NCBI GenBank assembly: GCA_020052415.1
Contig: JAGVPB010000065.1
Location: 62,001-126,000 of the forward strand
DNA from: Bacteroidales bacterium
GTDB lineage: Bacteria; Bacteroidota; Bacteroidia; Bacteroidales; JAADJA01
Length of the DNA: 64,000 nt
Reading direction: 5' to 3'
In this document: positions 20,126 through 30,053 of the stretch, piece after piece
Layout: each line of letters opens with the position of its first letter
Position numbering within the stretch: position 1 is the stretch's first letter
The notes under the pieces: model-generated
Databases searched by the model: none
Seen by the model: the letters and a program-made list of their open reading frames with translations, nothing else
Told to the model about the DNA's origin: nothing
Translations under genes and position numbers: made by a program

Positions 20126-21259
20126 TTAAAGCTTAATTATTTCTACCCTTCTGTTTGAAGCTTTCCCTTCTGACGTGGTGTTAGGTGCAACCGGCTCCGA
20201 TTCGCCCTTGCCATCGGTTTCTATTCTTGAATCCGCAATTCCAAAATCTGCAGTTAGTGACTTCTTAACCGATGCTCCACGGCGTTTCGAAAGATTAAGG
20301 TTTTTGGCATCATCACCATCGCTGTCGGTGTGTCCAATTATTTTAACACTGAGCGAAGGTTCAGAAACCAGAATATCTGCAATCATTTTTAAAGTCCCAT
20401 AAGATTCTGGTTTTACTTTGTCGGAACCACTGTCAAAATAAATACCATAAGTTACCAGCTTTCCTTCGGTCAGCAGCTTGCTCCGAATATCAGGTTTGCC
20501 TGATGCCATTCTCATATTTGTAAGATAGTAAACATTTTCTTCCGTATGCCCATAAGTGCTGAAGCGAATCCTGCCTATAGGAAATCCTGCCGGTAAAAAT
20601 TTAGGGATATCATAAACCTTTTTCTCATTTACATAAAGACGGGCGCGCTGTTTTTGAACCCATATTGAAATTTTGATGACTGCAGAATTTGCACTTTGGG
20701 TTATTATATCTGTTGACTGAGAACTGTTGATCTCGCCATATTCCTGATTGGCCCAGTTGAAAGCCGTTATTTCTGATGATTTTAATGTAAAAGCTCCGCC
20801 GCCATTACCCGGTACAAGTGCATTCATATCTTCACCATCAATCCATGAAATGATTTCAATGGGAAAGTCGCAATCCGTACTTTCATCCGCCCTCTGAAAT
20901 ACAAGATCAAATTCAAGGGTAAAATTTTCAGGGAATTGATTGAGAGCTTCCGGAAAGAAAATCCCTTCCGGCGCCATTTTGAACCATTTGCCTTCGAAGC
21001 CTTCAAGAGTTACTACTTCTCCTGAACCGTTGGTATTCCATCTTGCAGGAAAATCGCCAATGGCGTCCGATTCAAAATTTTCGAAAAACATAACCTGTTC
21101 ACCCGGAGTAAAATCATATTTGCTGTATGCCTTGATACCCTGTTGCTTAACTTCAGGCTTTAATTCCTGTTCCGTTTCTTCCTCCTGTGCAAATAAAGTT
21201 ATGTTGAAACTCAATACCAGTAAAGCTCCCAGGAATAGTAAAATACTTTTTGTCTTCAT
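20126..21259 (-). CDS. OmpA-family outer membrane protein
   Basis: C-term LVTYGIYFDSGSDKVKPESYGTLKMIADIL...VKIIGHTDSDGDDAKNLNLSKRRGASVKKSL...RRVEI. Confidence 0.93.
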   Translation of the reverse strand: MKTKSILLFLGALLVLSFNITLFAQEEETEQELKPEVKQQGIKAYSKYDFTPGEQVMFFENFESDAIGDFPARWNTNGSGEVVTLEGFEGKWFKMAPEGIFFPEALNQFPENFTLEFDLVFQRADESTDCDFPIEIISWIDGEDMNALVPGNGGGAFTLKSSEITAFNWANQEYGEINSSQSTDIITQSANSAVIKISIWVQKQRARLYVNEKKVYDIPKFLPAGFPIGRIRFSTYGHTEENVYYLTNMRMASGKPDIRSKLLTEGKLVTYGIYFDSGSDKVKPESYGTLKMIADILVSEPSLSVKIIGHTDSDGDDAKNLNLSKRRGASVKKSLTADFGIADSRIETDGKGESEPVAPNTTSEGKASNRRVEIIKL

Positions 21260-21393
21260 TTTATTTTGTCTTTATGTGTATTTTTTAATATTGCGGCAAA
21301 TGTATATGAAAATTGAAATTAGCCAAACAGATGTAAAAAATAAGGTTTGTTTTTAAAGTTTAAATATACTTTTATGGATTAAATGATTCTGAA

Positions 21394-22143
21394 ATGAAGA
21401 ATAATCTGATCGAAGTCTGTGCAGCCCATGTACAGTCGGCACTTGCTGCTCAGGAAGGCGGGGCAAAACGCGTGGAGCTTTGCGATAATCTTTATGAAGG
21501 CGGAACAACCCCGAGCTATGCTGCAATAAAGATAGCAAGAGAAAAATTGGAAATCGGTTTGAACGTGATGATCCGTCCACGGGGAAGTGATTTTTGTTAT
21601 TCCGATCTGGAATTTGAACTGATGAAAGAAGACATTCGTATTTGCAAACAGCTTGGGGCGGACGGCATTGTATTTGGCATTCTTTTGCCGGATGGAAATG
21701 TTGATATTGCAAGGACAAATCAACTGATAGAATTGGCAAGGCCGATGAGTATGACCTTTCACAGAGCATTTGATATGACCCCAGATCCGTTCAAAGCACT
21801 GGAAGAAATAATTAAATTGGGAATAGACCGCATCCTCACTGCCGGCCAGAAAAATACGGTTCCTGAAGGCATCGAACTCATTTCGGAGCTTGTTAAGCAA
21901 GCCGGTGATCGCATCATCATTATGCCCGGAAGCGGGATTAACGAACAAAACATCAGGGAGATCAGGGATAAAAGCGGAGCCAGAGAATTTCACCTCACCG
22001 GGAGAAAGCCGGTACAAAGCAGGATGATATACAGGAAAGAGGGGATATTTATGGGAGGACTTTCTGAAATTCCTGAGTTTGAAATTAATTTGACAGACCC
22101 GGAAAGGATCAGGAATATAGTTGGATTGGTTAACTATTATTAG
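21394..22143 (+). CDS. cutC: Copper homeostasis protein CutC
   Basis: IEVCAAHVQSALAAQEGGAKRVELCDNLYEGGTTPSYA...VMIRPRGSDFCYSDLE...GADGIVFGIL. Confidence 0.95.
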   Translation: MKNNLIEVCAAHVQSALAAQEGGAKRVELCDNLYEGGTTPSYAAIKIAREKLEIGLNVMIRPRGSDFCYSDLEFELMKEDIRICKQLGADGIVFGILLPDGNVDIARTNQLIELARPMSMTFHRAFDMTPDPFKALEEIIKLGIDRILTAGQKNTVPEGIELISELVKQAGDRIIIMPGSGINEQNIREIRDKSGAREFHLTGRKPVQSRMIYRKEGIFMGGLSEIPEFEINLTDPERIRNIVGLVNYY

Positions 22144-22286
22144 AGTCAACTTGTTTATTCTGCTTTATGTATGAATGTTTTAGCTATACCATGAATATTT
22201 CATTGTTTTGCTAAATGTTTAAGCTATATTTAAAATGGACTCATTGAAAACGTAATTTTACTTCATCTTTAGTTATTTAGCTATTT

Positions 22287-23273
22287 TTGTCCGTTATCAT
22301 TGGAATTATCAAATATAAAATCATGGTTATGAAGAAATGTTTACCTATACTGATTTTAATACTATTCTCATGTTCTTTGCTCCAGGCCCAGCAGGTTGAA
22401 AATCCGGGTTTTGAATTTTGGGAAGATGCCGGTACTGTTTGGGATGAGCCTGTTGACTGGAGTTCGATAAAAACTTCCGATGCCGGGGATATCATTAATG
22501 GTGCTGCTCCTGCTGTGTGGGATAAAAGTACGGATCATCATTCGGGTGATTTTTCTGTTGAGTTGACAAACCTTGCTGTTCTGGATATAGTCGCCACCGG
22601 TACCATTACTAATGGAAGGGTCCATGCTGATTTTGATCCTGAATTAGGTTATGTATTCACCGATACTGTTAATTCCCAATGGAATACTCCCTGCACAGCC
22701 AGGCCGGATAGTCTGACCGGCTGGTATAAGTTTTATCCGCAGGGACAGGACTTCGGAACCGTGCAGGCATTGCTGCATGTCAATTACGCTCAACTCCCTG
22801 AAAAGGTTGATTCATCCGAATGGATTGGTTATACCAAATTTGAGATGCAGCCCGGAGTAACTGTCAATTCCTGGACCCGCTTTTCAGTTCCGTTTATTTA
22901 TTATGACAACCGGACGCCTCAATATTTACTTTTTGTACTTACCTCCGGCAACGGCACAACTCCTTTTGCCGACAGTTATGCTCTCTATGATGATCTGGCC
23001 CTGGTGGGCGGTGAATCTGCAATCGCCGATTTTCCTGATTCAGATTTTACAATAATTACCGATAAGGGAAAAATTATTTTAAAGAACTTACCTTTCGGAC
23101 TTTTGGAAAATGCAAAAGTTGAACTGTTTGATTTCATGGGCAGGGTTGTTTTAAATCTAATCATTGATTCACCGGAGATATCATTTGATGCAAATCTGAT
23201 CCCGGCTGGTATTTACATCTTCAGATTAAGTTCCCCCAAAAGCGCAATTACCCGGAAAATATATATCTGGTAA
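22287..23273 (+). CDS. Secreted protein with T9SS-type C-terminal sorting domain
   Basis: Signal-like N-terminus; C-term LFDFMGRVVLNLIIDSPEISFDANLIPAGIYIFRLSSPKSAITRKIYIW. Confidence 0.8.
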   Translation: MSVIIGIIKYKIMVMKKCLPILILILFSCSLLQAQQVENPGFEFWEDAGTVWDEPVDWSSIKTSDAGDIINGAAPAVWDKSTDHHSGDFSVELTNLAVLDIVATGTITNGRVHADFDPELGYVFTDTVNSQWNTPCTARPDSLTGWYKFYPQGQDFGTVQALLHVNYAQLPEKVDSSEWIGYTKFEMQPGVTVNSWTRFSVPFIYYDNRTPQYLLFVLTSGNGTTPFADSYALYDDLALVGGESAIADFPDSDFTIITDKGKIILKNLPFGLLENAKVELFDFMGRVVLNLIIDSPEISFDANLIPAGIYIFRLSSPKSAITRKIYIW

Positions 23274-23339
23274 TTATGAAACCGTCTTCACAACAGATTG
23301 AAACACTTAAAATAAAGTTTTAAGACCTTAACTTGATTT

Positions 23340-25745
23340 ATGTTTAGACATATAGTACTTTGTTTGATCTCTGGTTTATTTTTAACTAACTGTTTATTTT
23401 CACAAGAAACAGGATATTTTGAAGGTGTTGTTAAAGCAGAGGATACAAAGGAAACCCTGATTGGTGCACATATCAAATTAAAAGGCGATCTGTCTGCCGG
23501 AGCTATAACCGATTTGGATGGAAAATTCTCATTTCAGGTTCCGGAAGGCCAGCAAACGTTCATGATTTCATTTACCGGTATGCAAACTGAAATTATTTCA
23601 GTTTTAATCAAAAGATCAGAAACCACTTTTAAGGAAATAAAACTGAAAGCTTATATCAATGAACTTCAGGGAGTAGAGATAAAGGTTGGACGGTTCGACA
23701 AATCCATTGAAGAAATAACGACATCAATGGAAATTATTAAACCCGATATTATCCAGAGCAAGAATGTCACAAATATAAAAACCATACTCGATCTGACACC
23801 GGGATTAAATGTGCTTGACGAGGAACCTCAGATCAGGGGTGGAAGCGGTTTTACTTTTGGTGTCGGCAGCAAGGTGGGTATTTTCATTGATGATATGCCC
23901 GTTCTTTCGGGCGATGCAAGCCGGCCTTACTGGGATTTGGTTCCCACCGAAAATATTGACCAGATCGAAGTGGTTAAGGGCTGTTCTTCTGTTCTTTCCG
24001 GAGCAAATGCTTTAAGCGGGGCAATTTATATACGAACATCGCGCCCAAAACTTCAGCCTCAAACCAGGATAAAATTGTACAGTGGCATGTATTCGGTTCC
24101 TGAAAATGAGGCTATGAAATGGTGGTCGGATTTACCCTATATCGGCGGAGCCGACTATTTCCATTCACGCATCATCAAAAACACGGATGTTACAATTGGC
24201 GCTAATGTTCTGCTGGATCATGGCTATATCGGCGCTCCGAGGCCGACACCTCCGGCCGAAGACAGCATTACAAACTTTTCTGATAATGAAATGGCTAAAC
24301 AGCGCTACAGGCTGAATTTCAATATTCGTCACAGGTCGGTAAAATATGTCGGATTAAATTTTGGACTAAACGGAAATGTAATGTACAATAAATCGAGTCT
24401 GATTTTGGCCTGGCTTGATGATTCGTCAGGTTTTTACAGAGCGTACCCGGGAGCCCTTATTCTTCAGGATCAGTTTGTTTTTTACCTCGATCCGTTTGTA
24501 AATTTCTATTCAAAAATAGGAATCACACACAATTTTAAAGCCCGGATTTTATACAACGATTTAAAAGGTTCGAACGATCAGTCAAACCAGTCAACGGTTT
24601 ACTATGCCGATTACAATTTCGGACGCAAATACGATTTACGGTCAAATTTTGCATTCATTGGCGGTCTTACCTTTCAGTACAATGATGTCTATTCAAAAAT
24701 GTACTCCGGGAGCGGTTCTCCGCGAAACAGCCTGATGAATCTTTCCGGCTATACTGAAATAGATATTAATTTTTTTAAACTTCTCAATATTTCATTTGGC
24801 GGACGGCTTGAGGTTTATAAAGTCAATGACACGATACAGGAAACCAGACCGGTATTCAGGGCAGGCGCCTCGCTTAAACTTATGCAGGAAACCTATCTGC
24901 GCCTGTCCATTGGCCAGGGCTACAGGTATCCGACCATTGCCGAAAGGTTTATAAAAACGGATATGGGTTCTTTCGGGGTATTCGACAATCCGTCTTTGGT
25001 TCCCGAAAGCAGTGTAAATACCGAAATTGGAGTTAAACAGGGATTCAAATTTGCAAAATACTTCGGCTACCTTGATGTAGCTGTATTTCAGCAGGACTAT
25101 AAAAATACTATTGAATATCTTTTCGGAAGATGGGATATATTGTCGGATTCAAACTGGCCATTTTATGGATTTAAATTTGTAAATACCGGTTCTTCCAAAA
25201 TTATCGGAGCAGACATATCCGTTACGGGCATTGCACAACTAGCCAAAAAATTCAGCCTCAGAACCATGTTTGGCTATAATTATATTTTACCCAAATCGCT
25301 CGAACCTGATTATGTGTTTGCAACTGATTCGAGTCAGACTGAATTAAGCTACAGGACAACGAGCGTCAATCCGGGCAAGAACATTCTTAAGTATCGCTTT
25401 CTCAATACCCTCAAGGCTGATCTGGAGTTTAACTACCGAAACTCATCTGCCGGGTTCAGTGTCAAATATTTCAGCAGGATCGAAAATCTGGATAAATCAA
25501 TTGAGGAACTTGAAGAATATACAATTTCCACCGGAGGCAGTATTCAGCAGATCGCATACATGGATTACTTTAATAATCACAACAATGGTATTTTTGTTCT
25601 TGATGTAAGGATAAGCCATACTTTCAGGGAAAAGCATAAATTATCTCTTATTAGTGATAATGTTTTCAATCGTACTTATTCCCTCAGACCGTTGAAAGCT
25701 GAGGAAATGAGAAAAATCATTCTTCAGTATTCCTTAACGTTTTAG
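23340..25745 (+). CDS. TonB-dependent receptor with carboxypeptidase-regulatory-like N-terminal domain
   Basis: GYFEGVVKAEDTKETLIGAHIKLKGDLSAGAITDLDGKFSFQVPEG; plug GLNVLDEEPQIRGGSGFTFGVGSKVGIFIDDMPVLSGD. Confidence 0.93.
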   Translation: MFRHIVLCLISGLFLTNCLFSQETGYFEGVVKAEDTKETLIGAHIKLKGDLSAGAITDLDGKFSFQVPEGQQTFMISFTGMQTEIISVLIKRSETTFKEIKLKAYINELQGVEIKVGRFDKSIEEITTSMEIIKPDIIQSKNVTNIKTILDLTPGLNVLDEEPQIRGGSGFTFGVGSKVGIFIDDMPVLSGDASRPYWDLVPTENIDQIEVVKGCSSVLSGANALSGAIYIRTSRPKLQPQTRIKLYSGMYSVPENEAMKWWSDLPYIGGADYFHSRIIKNTDVTIGANVLLDHGYIGAPRPTPPAEDSITNFSDNEMAKQRYRLNFNIRHRSVKYVGLNFGLNGNVMYNKSSLILAWLDDSSGFYRAYPGALILQDQFVFYLDPFVNFYSKIGITHNFKARILYNDLKGSNDQSNQSTVYYADYNFGRKYDLRSNFAFIGGLTFQYNDVYSKMYSGSGSPRNSLMNLSGYTEIDINFFKLLNISFGGRLEVYKVNDTIQETRPVFRAGASLKLMQETYLRLSIGQGYRYPTIAERFIKTDMGSFGVFDNPSLVPESSVNTEIGVKQGFKFAKYFGYLDVAVFQQDYKNTIEYLFGRWDILSDSNWPFYGFKFVNTGSSKIIGADISVTGIAQLAKKFSLRTMFGYNYILPKSLEPDYVFATDSSQTELSYRTTSVNPGKNILKYRFLNTLKADLEFNYRNSSAGFSVKYFSRIENLDKSIEELEEYTISTGGSIQQIAYMDYFNNHNNGIFVLDVRISHTFREKHKLSLISDNVFNRTYSLRPLKAEEMRKIILQYSLTF

Positions 25746-26056
25746 CTTATTCAGAGGTAAACACTTCTCTTTTCATTATTCCTGTTTATAAATTGTTTTT
25801 TAATTATTGGTTTCCGGTATAGGTAAAGTTCACCATATCATTTAAGTAAAAATACCGATTGCCGGTACCAGGCCAACATTATTAATTTGTGAATTATAAG
25901 ATTTAATGAATATGAAAAATTTAAATAATGCTTTAATGAACACGATTCATCAAGTCTTGTTAATTAATAATAATTCGTATTTTTGGGTTCTGTAATAACT
26001 GAAAATCCTTGGGAAAAATTGATTACATTTTAGTATTCACATAAAAAATAAATTTT

Positions 26057-28669
26057 ATGAAATCATTTTTACTTTTAGTTTCATGCATTCTTTTTACTGT
26101 AATGATTTTTGCTGAACCCGTTTCGGTAATTACTGCTAAAAAAGCTGCGCAAATGCATTATACCATGATGACAGACAAAGCGAATCATCAGAAACCTGAA
26201 ACAACAAATTGCAACCTGGTATTTACCTTTACGAACGCAAACTTATCGAGTGAATATCCATTGGTTGAAAACCGTGACCTGTTTTATGTTTTCAATGTGA
26301 ATGAAAACGATGGTTTTGTGATCATTTCAGCCGACGACCGTGCTTACCCGGTCCTGGGATATTCCCTTGAAGGTAGTTATGTCGGAGAGAATCTTCCGCC
26401 GGCGTTAAGTGGTCTTTTAAACAGGTACGGACTCGAATTGGATTATCTTATCACCGAAAATATGATTACTGATCGTAGGGTGGCAAAGGTCTGGTCTGAT
26501 TTGATGACAGGTAATAAATCTGCGAATTTTTCGATCACATCTGTCGGACCACTGATGTCAACGCAATGGAATCAGGCTCCTTATTATAATGATCTCTGTC
26601 CCTACGATAATAATTATAATGAACTGACGGTGACCGGTTGTCCTGCGACTGCAATGGCTCAAATAATGAAATTCTGGGACTATCCTGAACATGGTACGGG
26701 GTATCACAGCTATAATTCGGAAAATTATGGAACATTATCGGCAAATTTTGAAGCCACCAATTATGACTGGGCTGGTATGCCAAATTCATTAAGTGGGTCA
26801 AACAATGCAATTGCCACCCTCATGTTCCATTGTGGTGTAGGTGTGGAGATGCAATATGGAGTTGCGGCTACAGGTGGAAGCGGAGGTTATGTTATCGAAG
26901 CACAATCACCCATTCAGCATTGCTGTGAATATGCCTTCAAAAACTATTTCGGTTATAAAACAACAATGCAGGGCTTGTTCAGGGACAATTATAACGATGC
27001 CACCTGGACCCAGATGCTGAAAACTGATCTTGATGCCGGGCGTCCGATCCAATACGCAGGATTTGGACAGGGTGGCGGTCACACCTGGGTTTGCGACGGG
27101 TACGATGTCAATAATTCATTCCACATGAACTGGGGCTGGGGCGGAACTTATGATGGTTATTATACTCTGAATAATCTGAGCCCCGGAACAGGTGGTGCCG
27201 GAGGTGGTTCCGGATCCTTCAATTCGGGACAACAAGCTTTGATCGGAATAGAGCCGGTGACCGGAGGTTCTGGAGGAGGCACAGCCTTTGATCTGAGAGC
27301 ATATTCACAAATTGTTGTTGATCCCAACCCCATCAGTTTTACTTATGCCTTTAGCGCAGGGATTCAGATAGGAAATTATGATGATGCTGATTTTTCGGGC
27401 AACCTTGCCGCATGGCTTTTCAATGAAGAGGGAAATTTTGTTGACGTTATCCAGGAAATTACCGGAGTATCCTTACAACAGGGGAGTTATAATACCTACT
27501 ATTTTCAATCAGAAGGGATGCTCGCAACTCCCGGGACATATTATATCGGCATTTATTATAAAGCTGCCAGTGGTGACTGGGCAATCATAGGAGCCGGTGA
27601 TTACGGCAATTATACTTCGGTAAATATCGTTGGGCCAGATAATACAATGCAAATGTACTCCGATTTGGTACTGAATCCGGTAACAATTACAAGCAATGAG
27701 GCTTTTCAGATCACCTTCGATATTGGAAATTATGATGCTCAAAATTTCGACGGAACAGTTACTGCAGATTTATATGATTCGGAAGGAGGATATCTTGGAG
27801 AGCTGGCAAATACGGCATTAAATCTGGAATCAGGTTATTATAGTACAATCACATTTACAGTACCCGGAGTGGCAGTAAATGCAGGTTCTTATATTCTTGC
27901 TATTTGGGATCAGCCTTCCGGTGGTGACTGGACGCTGGTGGGTTCCGAAAACTATTCGAACCCGATAACCATCCAAATAGCAGCGCCACAGCTACCTGCC
28001 GATATGTATGAAAATAATGACGAGATATCCCTGGCTTATACCTTTCCGCTGAACTTTTCAGGGAACCAGGTCATCATAGAAACAACCGGTTCAACTATAC
28101 ATTACGGCAATGATTTCGACTTTTATAAAGTTGATTTACCGGCAGGGTTTGAATATAAATTTGAAATTCGTGCTCACGACAGTTACAACAGCGGGAACGG
28201 AATAACTTATACCAATGATGTACTCTGGGCGGTCGGAGCCGGCACGTGGTGGTCGGAAGTTTATGATGATGTAATGGAAGGATCATTTGCAGTAAGCGGT
28301 GGCCAATCGGTTTATTTTGCGGTTTCTAATTACTACCAGGGAAATACAGGTACCTACTTGCTCCAGGTAAAAATTGAAAAGGGAACCTTCGGCATGGATG
28401 AACAGGAATTTTCCGAAAGGATTAACCTTTATCCCAATCCGGCCAAACATGATATTACACTCACGACTGATGACTGGGAAATTTTGAAAACTCCTCTTAC
28501 GCTTGAAATTTCTGATATGCAGGGTATGATTGTTTACCTGAAGCAAAACATTATTCCACGGTCGAACAAACTGGAAATTGCTTTGCCTGATTTACAAAAA
28601 GGTCAGTATTTGCTAAGCCTCACAGGTCAGAGTGCCGTGGTCAGAAAAAAGCTGCTCATCACGAAATAA
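26057..28669 (+). CDS. C10 (streptopain-like) cysteine peptidase with T9SS sorting domain
   Basis: GPLMSTQWNQAPYYNDLCPYDNNYNELTVTGCPATAMAQIMKFWDYPEHGTG; GGHTWVCDGYDVNNSFHMNWGWGGTYDGYY; C-term INLYPNPAKHDITL. Confidence 0.92.
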   Translation: MKSFLLLVSCILFTVMIFAEPVSVITAKKAAQMHYTMMTDKANHQKPETTNCNLVFTFTNANLSSEYPLVENRDLFYVFNVNENDGFVIISADDRAYPVLGYSLEGSYVGENLPPALSGLLNRYGLELDYLITENMITDRRVAKVWSDLMTGNKSANFSITSVGPLMSTQWNQAPYYNDLCPYDNNYNELTVTGCPATAMAQIMKFWDYPEHGTGYHSYNSENYGTLSANFEATNYDWAGMPNSLSGSNNAIATLMFHCGVGVEMQYGVAATGGSGGYVIEAQSPIQHCCEYAFKNYFGYKTTMQGLFRDNYNDATWTQMLKTDLDAGRPIQYAGFGQGGGHTWVCDGYDVNNSFHMNWGWGGTYDGYYTLNNLSPGTGGAGGGSGSFNSGQQALIGIEPVTGGSGGGTAFDLRAYSQIVVDPNPISFTYAFSAGIQIGNYDDADFSGNLAAWLFNEEGNFVDVIQEITGVSLQQGSYNTYYFQSEGMLATPGTYYIGIYYKAASGDWAIIGAGDYGNYTSVNIVGPDNTMQMYSDLVLNPVTITSNEAFQITFDIGNYDAQNFDGTVTADLYDSEGGYLGELANTALNLESGYYSTITFTVPGVAVNAGSYILAIWDQPSGGDWTLVGSENYSNPITIQIAAPQLPADMYENNDEISLAYTFPLNFSGNQVIIETTGSTIHYGNDFDFYKVDLPAGFEYKFEIRAHDSYNSGNGITYTNDVLWAVGAGTWWSEVYDDVMEGSFAVSGGQSVYFAVSNYYQGNTGTYLLQVKIEKGTFGMDEQEFSERINLYPNPAKHDITLTTDDWEILKTPLTLEISDMQGMIVYLKQNIIPRSNKLEIALPDLQKGQYLLSLTGQSAVVRKKLLITK

Positions 28670-28671
28670 AA

Positions 28672-28808
28672 AAAGAGGTTGTCTCAAAAGTTAATATAAA
28701 ACGTCATTGCGAAGGCGGAGCCTGAAGCAATCTGTTGATTTACAAAAACAGCAGATTGCTTCACTTCGTTCGCAATGACGATCACAAACCTTTTGAGACA
28801 GCCTCTTT
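28672..28808. mobile_element. MITE-like nested inverted-repeat element, also usable as bidirectional terminator
   Basis: TIRs gaggttgtctcaaaag (28675-28690) / cttttgagacagcctc (28790-28805); inner arms cgtcattgcgaa...gcaatctg / cagattgc...ttcgcaatgacg; A/T runs outside. Confidence 0.75.
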
Positions 28809-28811
28809 TTT

Positions 28812-29825
28812 TTATATTGTTGGATATTTTTTAAATATTTCTTCCGATTTCATCAGGATATCCACGTATTGCGCCCTCCGGTATGCAAAAGGATCGTTGA
28901 TATTTTTACGCGACATTTTACCCTGAAATTCTGCTATGCTGTGATAACCCTTTTTATCCATCCATGCTTCAATTTCTTTCAATATGATGGTTATCTGTTC
29001 AATTTTGTTTTTATAAAGGGTGCTTACCACCTGCACACAATCGGCTCCTGCAAGAATCATAGAGATCACATCCTTGCCATTGAAAATACCCCTGCTACTG
29101 CATATATTGCCATTTATTGTGTCGTAGAGGAGTCCTGTAATACGTAAAGGGAATCTGTTATCTTCATGCTGGCTAAGATTGTACGGAAAGTGCATTTCTT
29201 CCTTTTCGATATCTATATCAGGCTGGAATAACCTGTTGAATAATACAAACCCATCAGCTCCAAGCTTATCCATTTCTTTTATTACGTAGAGTGGATTTGT
29301 ATAATACGGGCTAAGTTTGATGGCAATGGGAATTTTTAGTTCTTTTTTTAAAGCACGGATAATATCTATTTGTTCATTAATGATTGCCTTACCAATGATC
29401 TCGAAGTCGGTGGGAACATGATAGAAATTTATCTCAATGCCTGCAACTCCTGTAAGTTCAATTTTTTTAGCGTAATCCACCCAGTTCTCTTCATCAATGG
29501 CATTAAGGCTGCCAAAAACCGGTATTTTAACGGCTTTCACAGCTTCCCTGAGATTCATTAAATGTTCTTCAGGGCCGGCATGTTCCATGTCGGGGAACAT
29601 GGAAATCATTTCTGCATTTCGTTCTTTGAACTCGTCAATTTGTTCCGAAATCTGAAGATTCTCAAGTTGTATTTGTTCTTCAAAAAGCGATTTATAAACT
29701 ATCGCAGCAACGCCGGCATCTTCCATTCTCTTAAGATTTTCTATCTGCGAAACGAGGCCGCATGCACCTGCGATTATGGGATTTTTCAATTCAATACCCA
29801 TGTATTTTGTTTTGAGATTTGCCAT
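28812..29825 (-). CDS. Dihydroorotate dehydrogenase-like protein
   Basis: MANLKTKYMGIELKNPIIAGACGLV...IAIKLSPYYTNPLYVIKEMDKLGADGFVLFNR; start moved to 29825. Confidence 0.88.
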   Translation of the reverse strand: MANLKTKYMGIELKNPIIAGACGLVSQIENLKRMEDAGVAAIVYKSLFEEQIQLENLQISEQIDEFKERNAEMISMFPDMEHAGPEEHLMNLREAVKAVKIPVFGSLNAIDEENWVDYAKKIELTGVAGIEINFYHVPTDFEIIGKAIINEQIDIIRALKKELKIPIAIKLSPYYTNPLYVIKEMDKLGADGFVLFNRLFQPDIDIEKEEMHFPYNLSQHEDNRFPLRITGLLYDTINGNICSSRGIFNGKDVISMILAGADCVQVVSTLYKNKIEQITIILKEIEAWMDKKGYHSIAEFQGKMSRKNINDPFAYRRAQYVDILMKSEEIFKKYPTI

Positions 29826-30053
29826 ATCCTTGTACTTTACTTGTTGTTCAATATTTTGATGCGAATTAAACTGTTTAAGCCGGGCAAATGTATAAAAATT
29901 TTCCATCAGCTTTTACAGGTTAGGGATTATCTAAATTATTTCTAAATAAGGAGTACTCAACAAGTTGTAATTATAATTTACTAATTTCGCCACCGCCTGA
30001 AATGGCATTTTTTTGATAATTGATTTAATGTTAGGATATTAAAATATAGAATT

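Noticed and set aside
21379-22149. 256-aa minus-strand ORF
   Set aside because: Antisense of the clearly recognisable cutC gene.
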